Below are positions 33,801-41,104 of a stretch of DNA of 64,000 bases, in pieces. This stretch comes from an uncultured Devosia sp. Its GTDB lineage: Bacteria; Pseudomonadota; Alphaproteobacteria; Rhizobiales; Devosiaceae. Each line of letters starts with the position of its first letter. The first letter of the stretch is position 1. Location: NCBI RefSeq assembly GCF_963517015.1, contig NZ_CAUQDV010000002.1, positions 186,001-250,000 on the forward strand, in the 5' to 3' direction. Below the pieces are notes generated by a model. The model was given only the letters and a program-made list of their open reading frames with translations, ran no database searches and was not told the origin of the DNA. The translations under genes and the position numbers were made by a program.

Positions 33801-34031
33801 GCCATGATCTTCGGCATGCTGCCGCTTGCGTTGAACCTGCATGCCGGCAGCGGTGAAAACGCGCCGATGGCGCATGCGGTGATCGGCGGGCTCATCAGCT
33901 CGACGGCACTGACCCTGCTCGTCGTGCCGGTGCTGCTGACCTATATCGACAGCTTCAGCGCCTTCACGCGTCGCTTCATGCCCAAGGCACCCGACGACGT
34001 GCCGCATGATCAGGAAGCACCGGGGCACTGA
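30897..34031 (+). CDS. RND multidrug efflux pump, inner-membrane subunit (HAE1/AcrB-like)
   Basis: Proton-driven drug exporter of 1,044 residues, the usual length. The N-terminal helix MFLTRISVNHPVFATMIMVA, then QLPDVDFPVVAVVVSYPGAS and GVGSASVVGGVPRQLNIQID are typical. The proton-relay pair Asp401-Asp402 lies in AVGILIDDAIVVRENI (helix 4), and KNAILLVDNANQHVREG lies in the second repeat. It is closest in pattern to MdtB/MdtC-like or MexF-like pumps. It starts 3 bp after the adaptor stop. A strong terminator follows. Regulation is through the palindrome at 29193-29212. Confidence 0.95.
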   Translation: MFLTRISVNHPVFATMIMVAIMVFGVYSYQRLPIEQLPDVDFPVVAVVVSYPGASPEAVEADVVEPLEDAVNTIAGLDTVQSTAQSGQAMVLMIFDLESSSQEKLQEVRDKIDPVRADLPDGANDPLILRFDPSDLPLLSLAVSSSTLSTRDLTALTEDVIATRISNIDGVGSASVVGGVPRQLNIQIDPDRLAAFNISPNAVVQALQAANRDLAAGSITQDSIVQSIQVLGRLEDQQDFYDVTVGNQGGQPVTLRDVATIEDGTGEADSLAILNGEPALAIDILKTQGANTVGVAEEIRHTIAELMASELPEGVEIEVVVDNAEPVENSFHAVQNMLIEGALLAVVIVFLFLNSWRSTIITGLTLPISIIGTMIALNVMGFTLNMMTLLALSLAVGILIDDAIVVRENITRHLHMGKSHRQAAFDGTNEIGLAVLATTFSIVAVFLPVAFMDGIMGRFFLQFGVTVSVAVLISLFVAFTLDPMMSSVWYDPAANPNAKRGPIGRAVQQFDRLFEWITNGYRRVIHWALKWRKTVLFIAFLSFIGSFMLFPRVGVEFIPVTDNGIFTVTVETPAGSTKEATAAKLRQAESIIQQHPEVERTYSTVAGGLAASGSNSGTMTVTMVDKAERDITPEDFMPSIRRELEAIPGATFQISAASGMGGSSAPVSVTIYGDSFTVLQRLSDNLEAELGKIDGLIDITSSLDEAQPVVGIRVNRDLADNLGVSMAQIAATLGPLITGEEVADWTAQNGQVYSVMVRLPESLRNDVDAIGNLPIAQSGATGSSEMITLSQVAEVVESTGPATINRTDLQRGVTIEAYLEGVELGTVTPQLQQIVDGLSLPTGYRTSFGGDVEQINDTMGAVGSALLLAVIFIYLVLASQFGSFLQPIAIMGSLPLALIGVMVGLLVGGSTLNMFSAIGFIMLMGLVVKNAILLVDNANQHVREGWNLYEALVEAGATRFRPIIMTTLAMIFGMLPLALNLHAGSGENAPMAHAVIGGLISSTALTLLVVPVLLTYIDSFSAFTRRFMPKAPDDVPHDQEAPGH

Positions 34032-34050
34032 CCTCCAGCCCCGGAAGAGC

Positions 34051-34090
34051 AACTGCCGCGCAACCCGTTCGGGCTGTGCGGCAGTTTCGT
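34051..34090 (+). terminator. Rho-independent terminator after the RND operon
   Basis: AACTGCCGC (34051-34059) pairs with GCGGCAGTT (34078-34086); an inner stem CCCG-TT-CGGG extends it. TTCGTTCT follows. Position 20 bp after the pump stop codon fits the end of the gbsR-adaptor-pump operon. Confidence 0.82.
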
Positions 34091-34163
34091 TCTATCGCCA
34101 ACGCTGGACCATGCTGGTCATCTCGCCTATCGACAGGCTGACGCGATTGAAAGGGTTTGACCG

Positions 34164-36332
34164 ATGATGGTGCTCAAGCGGTTGCTGGTCGTGGCGATAC
34201 TGGCCATGCTGTGCGGCAATGTGTACGCCCAGCAGAGTGCTGCACAGAGCCCTGCCCCGGCATCGCTCGATTCAGCTCAGGTGGAGGCCATCAACCGCTT
34301 GATCACCGTGCTGGACGACGCGCAATTGCGGGCCGACCTTCTCGATTATCTGCGTGCCACAGCAGGTGAGGCCACCGGCGGACCCGCAGAGACTGCGCCA
34401 CAACCGACGGTTTCAGCCACCGCTGACGAGGGAGCACCGAATTCGGATGTGACGGCAGATGGCGAGCCAACAGATACCCAACCGGGCCTGATCGATGCTT
34501 TGGCTACCTGGTCCAGCGATTTGCTCGAACAATTGCCGACCACGACGTTCGGCGTTCCGATCGACCAGAAAGCCGTGCAGGCCGGCGCGCAGGTCAGCAA
34601 TCGCCTGCAGTCCGGCATCGAGAGCGGTCAATTGTCTGGCTTTGCCGCCTGGGCCATACCGGGCCTGCTCGTCACCATCGTGGGCGGCTATTTTCTACGA
34701 CGTCTTGGGCGCCGAATGGTTGCCTCGCATGTGCCGGTGCGCAAGCGCTGGTTGGCAACGGGGCTGCTGGTGCAGATCATTGCCCATGTCGGGCTTTTCA
34801 TCGTGGTCACCCTGGGTGCCAGTCTTCTCGCCCCCACTGCCTTGGCGGCGCAGATATTTGCCACTCTCGTGGTCGGCATATTGATTGCCATGCTGGGTTC
34901 GAGCCTACTCGTGTCCGCGCTATCAGCACTGGCCGCCTGGCGAGGCGCAAGACTGATCCGCTATTGCCAGATCCGCTTCTACCCGTGGATGCTGGCGATC
35001 TCGCTTGTTGCCGTATTCGCTGCCCTGGGTAACGAGGCGACCTTGCGCCGCGTGGTCGGTTGGTCGGCCGCAGACATGGTCGGCTTCGCGCTCAATCTTC
35101 TGGCGGCTCTCATCTTCATGCTGTTCATCGCTCGCCACAAGCGTGCCATCGGACGATTAATATTCGGCGCCGCTGCTCGAACACCGGCTTCGGACAATCC
35201 GGTTCAGAATGCCACGCGCCGTCTCGCCAGGCATTGGCCCGTCCTGGCCTATGGCTTCCTGGTCCTGAGTGTCGTCAGCGTTGTTGGCGGGCAGCGCGAC
35301 AATGACGTGCTCAGCCAGATGCTGTGGTCGTTCGGCACAGTTCTCGTTGGCCTTGTGGCCATTTCCATCCTCAACCGCTTCTTCGTGCCACGCCCCGCCA
35401 AGTATCGGTACAGGACCAGCCCCGTACGCCAAGTGGTCGGCACTGCCCTCCTCCGCGTGCTGCGCATCGCCTCGGATGTCGCGATCGGTTTTGCGATCGT
35501 CATCGCCTTGGGCTGGATCTGGGGGTTCAACCTTTGGCAGTGGCTGACCACCGACGGAGTGCCGCTGACCGGTCCCTTGCTGGCGGCCGCCACGGTCGTT
35601 GCGGTGGCGTGGCTGATCTGGGTGGCGCTCGATGCATGGATCGCCTCGGCGCTCACCCCGCGCGAGGGCCTCAATTGGTCTCAGCGCCGCTCGAGCCGTG
35701 TGCAGACCCTGCTGCCGCTGGTGCGAAACGGGGTGATGATCGTTCTAATCGTGCTGACCGGCATTGCGGTGCTTGCCAATATCGGCGTCGACGTGACGCC
35801 CCTGATTGCCGGTGCCGGCGTCTTCGGCCTGGCGCTCAGCTTTGGTTCGCAGCAGCTGGTTCAGGACGTCATCACGGGCATTTTCATTCTCGCCGAAGAC
35901 ACGATCGCTATCGGCGACACGATCAATACCGGTGACCGCAGCGGCGTGGTGGAGAGCATTTCACTGCGTACCATCCGATTGCGCGACAGCGACGGTGCGC
36001 TGCATTCCATTCCCTTCTCCACCGTCAAGGCGCTCAAGAACAGCTCGCGCAATTTCGGCGTGTTGCGCCCTCGCTATACCGTGCCGTCCGGCGTCGATCC
36101 GCATGCCGTACTGGAAGAAATGCGGCTCACCGCCAAGGCGCTGCGGGAAAACCCGCGCTATTCGAGCTCGATCACCACCGACCTGCACGACCTGGGCATC
36201 GACGAGATAAACGCCGGTTCGGTCATCGTCTCGGGATCGATGCGGACCAGTCCCTTGCGGCAGACCGAACTCGCCCGGGCCTTCAACGGCAAGCTGCTGG
36301 AGGGGCTGGCCAGCAAAGGCATCGCTTTGTAG
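34164..36332 (+). CDS. Mechanosensitive ion channel, MscS family (large, YbiO/MscM-like)
   Basis: A 722-residue membrane channel that opens under membrane tension in osmotic downshock. It begins with a signal peptide (about residues 1-22) and a periplasmic Ala/Pro/Thr-rich stretch. Then come about ten hydrophobic helices, and the MscS core near residues 520-720: LIAGAGVFGLALSFGSQQLV (pore helix with the Gly/Ala packing pattern), DVITGIFILAEDTIAIGDTI and the beta domain VVESISLRTIRLRDSDGALH. Far larger than E. coli MscS (286), like YbiO. The first two codons are both ATG. Monocistronic, with a possible small terminator after it. Confidence 0.93.
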   Translation: MMVLKRLLVVAILAMLCGNVYAQQSAAQSPAPASLDSAQVEAINRLITVLDDAQLRADLLDYLRATAGEATGGPAETAPQPTVSATADEGAPNSDVTADGEPTDTQPGLIDALATWSSDLLEQLPTTTFGVPIDQKAVQAGAQVSNRLQSGIESGQLSGFAAWAIPGLLVTIVGGYFLRRLGRRMVASHVPVRKRWLATGLLVQIIAHVGLFIVVTLGASLLAPTALAAQIFATLVVGILIAMLGSSLLVSALSALAAWRGARLIRYCQIRFYPWMLAISLVAVFAALGNEATLRRVVGWSAADMVGFALNLLAALIFMLFIARHKRAIGRLIFGAAARTPASDNPVQNATRRLARHWPVLAYGFLVLSVVSVVGGQRDNDVLSQMLWSFGTVLVGLVAISILNRFFVPRPAKYRYRTSPVRQVVGTALLRVLRIASDVAIGFAIVIALGWIWGFNLWQWLTTDGVPLTGPLLAAATVVAVAWLIWVALDAWIASALTPREGLNWSQRRSSRVQTLLPLVRNGVMIVLIVLTGIAVLANIGVDVTPLIAGAGVFGLALSFGSQQLVQDVITGIFILAEDTIAIGDTINTGDRSGVVESISLRTIRLRDSDGALHSIPFSTVKALKNSSRNFGVLRPRYTVPSGVDPHAVLEEMRLTAKALRENPRYSSSITTDLHDLGIDEINAGSVIVSGSMRTSPLRQTELARAFNGKLLEGLASKGIAL

Positions 36333-36335
36333 GCC

Positions 36336-36356
36336 AAACAGAACCGATTTCTGTTT
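36336..36356 (+). terminator. Possible terminator after the MscS-type gene
   Basis: AAACAGAA (36336-36343) and TTCTGTTT (36349-36356) form a perfect 8-bp stem with a 5-nt loop right after the stop. The stem is A/T-rich and no long T-run follows, so this is a modest call. Confidence 0.45.
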
Positions 36357-36461
36357 CCACCTGGCCAGACCCGTGCTTCTTATTGCTTGGCGCGTGCTGC
36401 GTGCGCCTTGGGCTGCCCCAGAATCCACGGAGAATGTTGCAACCTCTTTTGAGGAGGACAC
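36357..36461 (+). promoter_or_regulatory. nhaA leader with hairpins; candidate ion-responsive leader
   Basis: The leader holds a GGCGC/GCGCC stem (about 36389-36409), a GGG-CTG-CCC hairpin (near 36412) and CCTC-TTTT-GAGG (36443-36454), which masks part of the GAGGAGG ribosome binding site. Leaders of nhaA genes in related bacteria include the nhaA-I RNA motif, reported as an alkali-ion riboswitch. I cannot confirm that motif here by eye. Confidence 0.3.
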
Positions 36462-37724
36462 ATGTCTTCGTCTCGTCCGGTCGGCAATCGACCCATCTCC
36501 ATCATCCGCGCGTTTCTCGACAATGCGTCATCGGGCGGCATCGTTTTGATGGCCGCATCGGCGCTTGCCCTCATCGTTGCCAATTCACCACTCGCCGCGG
36601 CCTATGCGGGCGTGCTCCATAGCTATATCGGCGGGCTTTCGGTCCTGCATTGGATCAATGACGGTCTTATGGCTGCGTTCTTCCTGATGGTGGGGCTGGA
36701 GATCAAGCGCGAGGTGCTGGACGGGCAGCTGTCGACGTGGTCGCGCCGCATCCTGCCGGGTAGCGCCGCACTGGGAGGGATGATCGGGCCGGCCCTGATC
36801 TTTCTGGCCTTAAACCTCGGCGAAGGCGGACATCCCAAGGGCTGGGCCATCCCCGCTGCAACCGACATTGCCTTTGCGCTGGGCGTGCTTTCCCTGCTCG
36901 GCAATCGCGTGCCGATGAGCCTCAAGGTGTTCCTGACAGCGCTCGCAATCATCGACGACCTGGGCGCAGTGATCATCATCGCGCTGTTCTACACCGGCTC
37001 GATCAACGCCCTGGCCCTCGGCGCAGCGGCAGTCATGATCGCAATGCTGGTCGGCATCAACCGGCTCGGCGTCCGCAACCTGCTGCCCTATCTGCTGCTC
37101 GGGATCGCACTCTGGTTCATCGTCCTGCAATCGGGTGTGCATGCAACGCTGGCAGGCGTCATTCTCGCCCTGACCATTCCGCTGCGGAAAAGCCCGACGC
37201 GGCCGGACGACATGACCGCTCCGCTAAACCGGCTGGAACATGCCATCCAGCCCTGGGTGACCTTTCTCATCGTGCCAATCTTCGGCTTCGCCAATGCCGG
37301 GGTGTCCTTCGCCGGCGTGTCGGTCGGTCAGCTTGTTGATCCCCTCCCGCTCGGCGTGGCAGCGGGCCTGTTCCTCGGCAAGCAGGCTGGGGTTTCCCTC
37401 GCAGCGACACTGGTGATCCGTGCCGGATGGGCGGAGCTGCCGATGTATGCCAGCTGGCGGCAACTGTATGGCGTGTCACTGCTCTGCGGCATCGGCTTTA
37501 CCATGAGCCTTTTCATAGGCCTGCTGGCCTTTCCCGACAGTCTGGTGCTGCAGGATGAGGTCAAACTCGGCGTTCTGCTGGGTTCATGTATCTCCGCCGC
37601 AGCGGGCACAATCCTGCTGCGCTCATCCTCGTCGCGTCATCCGCCAAAGGCCAGTGGCACATCGAAGGTCCAGTCCGACCGACCCGCCCCAGCCGGGATG
37701 GGCGGGAATGGTGCGGCCCGTTGA
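36462..37724 (+). CDS. nhaA: Na+/H+ antiporter NhaA
   Basis: Inner-membrane antiporter for sodium and pH homeostasis, 420 residues. Residues 22-385 hold the family core: INDGLMAAFFLMVGLEIKRE, AIPAATDIAFALGVLSLLG (Thr134-Asp135 unwound helix 4) and LTALAIIDDLGAVIIIALFY with the ion-binding pair Asp165-Asp166, and a Lys-containing helix 10 region (FLGKQAGVSLAA). A strong GAGGAGG site precedes the ATG. The last ~30 residues (SSSSRHPPKASGTSKV onward) are polar and are read through the 3' end of the convergent tonB gene, an 88-nt overlap. The tail has no counterpart in the ~390-residue family norm. Confidence 0.95.
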   Translation: MSSSRPVGNRPISIIRAFLDNASSGGIVLMAASALALIVANSPLAAAYAGVLHSYIGGLSVLHWINDGLMAAFFLMVGLEIKREVLDGQLSTWSRRILPGSAALGGMIGPALIFLALNLGEGGHPKGWAIPAATDIAFALGVLSLLGNRVPMSLKVFLTALAIIDDLGAVIIIALFYTGSINALALGAAAVMIAMLVGINRLGVRNLLPYLLLGIALWFIVLQSGVHATLAGVILALTIPLRKSPTRPDDMTAPLNRLEHAIQPWVTFLIVPIFGFANAGVSFAGVSVGQLVDPLPLGVAAGLFLGKQAGVSLAATLVIRAGWAELPMYASWRQLYGVSLLCGIGFTMSLFIGLLAFPDSLVLQDEVKLGVLLGSCISAAAGTILLRSSSSRHPPKASGTSKVQSDRPAPAGMGGNGAAR

Positions 37725-38710
37725 ACCAGCGCCAGGCCCGCCTGATCGGTCGAGCCATTGCCCGACGACCGCGCCACGCTAACGCCCGATAGCTGGCCGT
37801 TTCCCAGAACGGTGAAGCGAACGACGACCTCCCCCGCCTGTCCATTGGCCCGGCGCAGCGCCGAGCGCAGCTTGCCGATGACCTGGCTGGGATAGCGGGC
37901 CACTTCGGCGCTGCCGCCGCTGCCATTGCTTGCGACCTGCTGCTGCGCGCCACCGGCAGCGGCAACCGAGTCAGCTTGGCTATTGCCGCCATTGCCGGCG
38001 GTCTGCGGCGTGGGCTGCTGTTGCGGCCGCGGCTGCTGCTGGGTCGGCGGGCGCGGCGCATGGACGATGGGTTTGGAAGGACGCTGGAAACTGAGCTGCT
38101 GCGGCACTGGCGCCGTCGATAGTTCTTCGGCGCTGACGGGTTCGATAGCCTCCGTCGTCTCAGGCTGAACCGGTGTGGACGGCGCAGCACTGTCCACCGG
38201 CTGCGCTTCGAGGACTTCGGTAGGAGCCGATGCGACGAGAGGAGCAACCGACACGCTGCTGTCGGCCGATGAAGACAGCTCTGCCATTTCCAGCGGCTCG
38301 GCTTGGGCAGGCTCGACTATTTCTGCGGGCGGTGGCGGCTCGACCGGCTCTGTCTGTTCTGCAACCTGCTCGGGCTTGACAGGCTCGGCATCCTGGACTT
38401 CGACGGGTTCCGTTACCGACTCGATGGTGTCGGGCGTCTCTGCCTCGACCGGCTCAGTCACCGGCTCAACGACATCGGGCGTGACAGCCTCGATCGTGGT
38501 ATCCGAGTTGCCTGCCGAAAGGGCGGAGACGGTGCTGTCGCTTTCGACCTGTTCGACCGAATTGCTGCTGACCGTCGACATGGGAATGATGTCGACCGTT
38601 ACCGGTACGGCAGCCGCGGCGTCATCCGCCTCGGGCCAGACAAAGCCGACCAGCAGCAGGCCGAGCACGCCGGCATGAGCCAGGGCCGAACCGGAAAGCG
38701 CGATGCGCAT
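37637..38710 (-). CDS. tonB: TonB energy transducer of the haem system
   Basis: A 357-residue TonB. One N-terminal membrane helix (MRIALSGSALAHAGVLGLLL) is followed by a long, acidic and proline-rich periplasmic spacer with imperfect repeats (EPVTEPVEAETPDTIESVTE), a Gln/Pro stretch (PPTQQQPRPQQQPTPQ) and the C-terminal TonB domain (YPSQVIGKLRSALRRANGQA, GNGQLSGVSVARSSGN, LALVQRAAPFPPIPAG). It transmits proton-motive force from ExbBD to the receptor HmuR. The start overlaps the exbD stop by 1 nt. The spacer is long compared with the ~240 residues of E. coli TonB. The 3' end overlaps nhaA by 88 nt. Confidence 0.94.
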   Translation of the reverse strand: MRIALSGSALAHAGVLGLLLVGFVWPEADDAAAAVPVTVDIIPMSTVSSNSVEQVESDSTVSALSAGNSDTTIEAVTPDVVEPVTEPVEAETPDTIESVTEPVEVQDAEPVKPEQVAEQTEPVEPPPPAEIVEPAQAEPLEMAELSSSADSSVSVAPLVASAPTEVLEAQPVDSAAPSTPVQPETTEAIEPVSAEELSTAPVPQQLSFQRPSKPIVHAPRPPTQQQPRPQQQPTPQTAGNGGNSQADSVAAAGGAQQQVASNGSGGSAEVARYPSQVIGKLRSALRRANGQAGEVVVRFTVLGNGQLSGVSVARSSGNGSTDQAGLALVQRAAPFPPIPAGAGRSDWTFDVPLAFGG

Positions 38711-39159
38711 CAGTTGGCCTCTTTGCGCTCGGTGATGAGGCCGATCTGGCCATAACCGGCGGCGGACAGCGTTCCCATGACATCCATGATGGCGCCATAG
38801 GCTGTGGTCGCATCGCCGCGCACATAGAGCCGCTCATCCGTGCCGTCCTTGGCGAGCGCGCCGACGGTCGTGACGAGGGTATCCATGGTCACGGGATCGC
38901 CATCGATCGACAGCGCACCATCGGGCGTCACCGTGACGGTGATTGGCTTGCTCTCGATCGGCATGACCTGCGCATTGGTCTTGGGCAGGTTGATCGGCAC
39001 ACCCATGGCCATGAGTGGCGCTGCCACCATGAAGACGATAAGCAGCACCAGCATGACGTCGACCATGGGCGTGACATTGATCTCGCTGATCGGTGCGACG
39101 CTGCCGCGTCCCCTGCCTCGTCCGCGCTGGTGCCCGCCCGGGCTCATCCCCATGCCCAT
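38710..39159 (-). CDS. exbD: TonB-system proton channel subunit ExbD
   Basis: A 149-residue inner-membrane protein with one helix. PISEINVTPMVDVMLVLLIV contains the essential membrane Asp of ExbD/TolR. A periplasmic domain follows (INLPKTNAQVMPIESKPITV, RLYVRGDATTAYGAIMDVMG). The cytoplasmic N-terminus is Gly/Arg-rich. It shares single-base stop/start overlaps with exbB and tonB, so the three are made in fixed ratio. Confidence 0.94.
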   Translation of the reverse strand: MGMGMSPGGHQRGRGRGRGSVAPISEINVTPMVDVMLVLLIVFMVAAPLMAMGVPINLPKTNAQVMPIESKPITVTVTPDGALSIDGDPVTMDTLVTTVGALAKDGTDERLYVRGDATTAYGAIMDVMGTLSAAGYGQIGLITERKEAN

Positions 39160-39845
39160 TACGCGGCCTTTGTGGAATCGAGCTGACGCGAGAGCAGCGC
39201 CACGAGACGATTGGCGAAGGCATCGAGCCGGCCGATCAGGAAGCCGGAGTCGGCGCTGAGCTTGTTGTAGCCAATGACGGCAGGAATGGCGGCCAACAGG
39301 CCGAGCGCCGTCGCCAGCAGTGCCTCGGCAATGCCGGGCGCCACCACGGCAAGACTGGTATTTTCAGCCGTGGCGATGGCGGTGAAGGCATTCATGATGC
39401 CCCAGACCGTACCGAAGAGGCCGATGAACGGCCCGGCCGAGCCAACCGTTGCCAGTACCCCGAGGCGCTTCTGCAAAGCGACCGCCTGTTCTGTCACCAC
39501 CAGGTCCAGCGCGATTTCAAGGCGGGCCTGCAGGCCGTGGGGCGTTGCCGCCTGCGCTTCATGACTGCGGTCCCATTCGTCCATGCCAGCAGCCAGCACA
39601 GCCGAAAGTCCGGCCGGGGGATTGCTGCCATTGAGCTGGCGCAACTCGTCCAACGACTGGCCCGAAGCGAACGCCCGGTCGAATTCGGTCATCGCCCGCC
39701 TGGTCTGCGCATAAAGCGCGGCGCGGTTGGCGATGATCGCCCAGCACCAGACTGACGCCAGCAACAGGCCGACCATGATGGATTTTACGATCCAGTCGGC
39801 CTGCATGAAGAGGCCAAGAATGGAGAAATCGTGTGCCGCTTCCAT
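39159..39845 (-). CDS. exbB: TonB-system proton channel subunit ExbB
   Basis: A 228-residue MotA/TolQ/ExbB-family channel protein with three helices. The first is WIVKSIMVGLLLASVWCWAI. The paired helices carry VGSAGPFIGLFGTVWGIMNA and AVVAPGIAEALLATALGLLA AIPAV, the conserved family region. ExbB rather than TolQ is chosen because of its place in a haem-uptake operon beside a TonB gene. The start lies 3 bp after the stop of the unknown 144-residue gene. Confidence 0.93.
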   Translation of the reverse strand: MEAAHDFSILGLFMQADWIVKSIMVGLLLASVWCWAIIANRAALYAQTRRAMTEFDRAFASGQSLDELRQLNGSNPPAGLSAVLAAGMDEWDRSHEAQAATPHGLQARLEIALDLVVTEQAVALQKRLGVLATVGSAGPFIGLFGTVWGIMNAFTAIATAENTSLAVVAPGIAEALLATALGLLAAIPAVIGYNKLSADSGFLIGRLDAFANRLVALLSRQLDSTKAA

Positions 39846-39848
39846 CGA

Positions 39849-40283
39849 TCAGGCTCCGAAGGTGATGTCGGTGCGGGTCGCGGTCACAAGCCCTGCAAGG
39901 CAAGCCGTGGCCTCCAGATCCGGACCCTCGCAAGCGGTGATGTCATTGATCAGCACGCGCCCGACGTCGTCGCAATCAAGGCCCGACAGCTGGAACTGCA
40001 GGACCTTGGTCTTGCCTGGTGACAATGCCTTGAAGTCGAGCGTCACGATACGATCGATCGTGCCTGCAGCATCGAACAGCGCCATTTCGACCGAGGCGCG
40101 ATCAAGCTGGCTGCCCAGTTCATTGGTGGCCAGAAAAGTTACGCGGCAACCAGCTTCGGCAGGCTGCAAGGCGTTGAGCTCAAGCGCGAAGCCCGATGCG
40201 CTTTCAGTCGGCGCGGACGCGTCCTGGGCGATGGCAGTGCTGGTGCAGCACAAGGCGAGAAAGATGGCGAGGGCGTTTTTCAT
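39849..40283 (-). CDS. Exported Cys-containing protein of unknown function in the haem operon
   Basis: A 144-residue protein with a Sec signal peptide (MKNALAIFLALCCTSTAIA) and a mature part beginning QDASAPTESASGFALELNAL. The mature protein has at least four cysteines (AGCRVTF, GLDCDDV, TACEGPD, TACLAGL), which could form two disulfides. By eye it is mainly beta-stranded. No known domain is evident to me. I recall similar proteins, loosely named 'Tat pathway signal sequence domain protein', beside exbB in rhizobial haem loci, but the signal here has no twin arginine. It sits between hmuV and exbB without gaps, so it is surely co-transcribed; a periplasmic role in haem transfer or in TonB function is inference. 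Confidence 0.8.
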   Translation of the reverse strand: MKNALAIFLALCCTSTAIAQDASAPTESASGFALELNALQPAEAGCRVTFLATNELGSQLDRASVEMALFDAAGTIDRIVTLDFKALSPGKTKVLQFQLSGLDCDDVGRVLINDITACEGPDLEATACLAGLVTATRTDITFGA

Positions 40284-41099
40284 TCAGGCAACCCGGGCTT
40301 GTTTGGATGATTGCTGCGCCGACTGCGGCAGCACGAAAGGCGTGTCAGACGCGGGCACGACTCCGACGCGTAGCGGCGCGTCAAAAACGGCGCGAATAGT
40401 GCTGTCGGTCAGCACTTCTGATGGTGTTCCGGCGGCAACCAGACGACCATTGGCCAAGGCCACGATATGGTCGGCATACATGGCCGCAAGATTGAGATCA
40501 TGCAGAACGGCAATGACGCCGCCACCCGCCTCGGCATGGCTGCGTGCAGCGTCCATGATCATCAGCTGATGCTTGACGTCGAGGCTGGAGACCGGCTCGT
40601 CGAGAAAAAGGAAGCGCGGCGCGCCGTCGAGCACCGGCTGCCAGACCTGGCAGAGCACGCGGGCCAATTGCACGCGCTGCTGCTCGCCACCAGACAGCTC
40701 GCCATAGTAGCGGCCACCGAAATCGGCCAGGTCGACCTTGATCAGGGCCCGCTCCGGCAGCGAACGCAGAGCCTCGCCCAAGGGACCAGGCCGACCGGCC
40801 GTGATGCCCATGGCGACGACTTCGCGCACGGTGAAGGGAAAAGGCAGATTGCTCGACTGCGGCAGCACGGCGCGCTGGCAGGCAGCATCCATGGCCGACA
40901 TGTCTGCCAGGTCACGGCCATTGATCCGCACTGTGCCGGAATAGCGATAATCGCGCGACATGGCCTTGAGCAGCGTCGACTTTCCCGAACCATTCGGGCC
41001 GATGATGGCGGTGAGTTGACCCGCCGGCGCGGCGAAGCCGATGCCGGACAGAATGGTGCGGCCGGCCAGTTCGACGCCGAGATTTTCAGTTTCGATCAT
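40284..41099 (-). CDS. hmuV: Haem ABC transporter ATPase HmuV
   Basis: Cytoplasmic ATPase of the haem importer, 271 residues. Walker A IIGPNGSGKSTLLKAM, Q-loop AVLPQSSNLPFPFTVREVVA (the HmuV family's 'LPQ' pattern), signature LSGGEQQR and Walker B FLFLDEPVSSLD. I chose the ATG at 41099 with GGTGAGG just upstream; a GTG at 41108 overlapping the hmuU stop would add three residues. It follows hmuU directly. Confidence 0.95.
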   Translation of the reverse strand: MIETENLGVELAGRTILSGIGFAAPAGQLTAIIGPNGSGKSTLLKAMSRDYRYSGTVRINGRDLADMSAMDAACQRAVLPQSSNLPFPFTVREVVAMGITAGRPGPLGEALRSLPERALIKVDLADFGGRYYGELSGGEQQRVQLARVLCQVWQPVLDGAPRFLFLDEPVSSLDVKHQLMIMDAARSHAEAGGGVIAVLHDLNLAAMYADHIVALANGRLVAAGTPSEVLTDSTIRAVFDAPLRVGVVPASDTPFVLPQSAQQSSKQARVA

Positions 41100-41104
41100 G
41101 GCCC

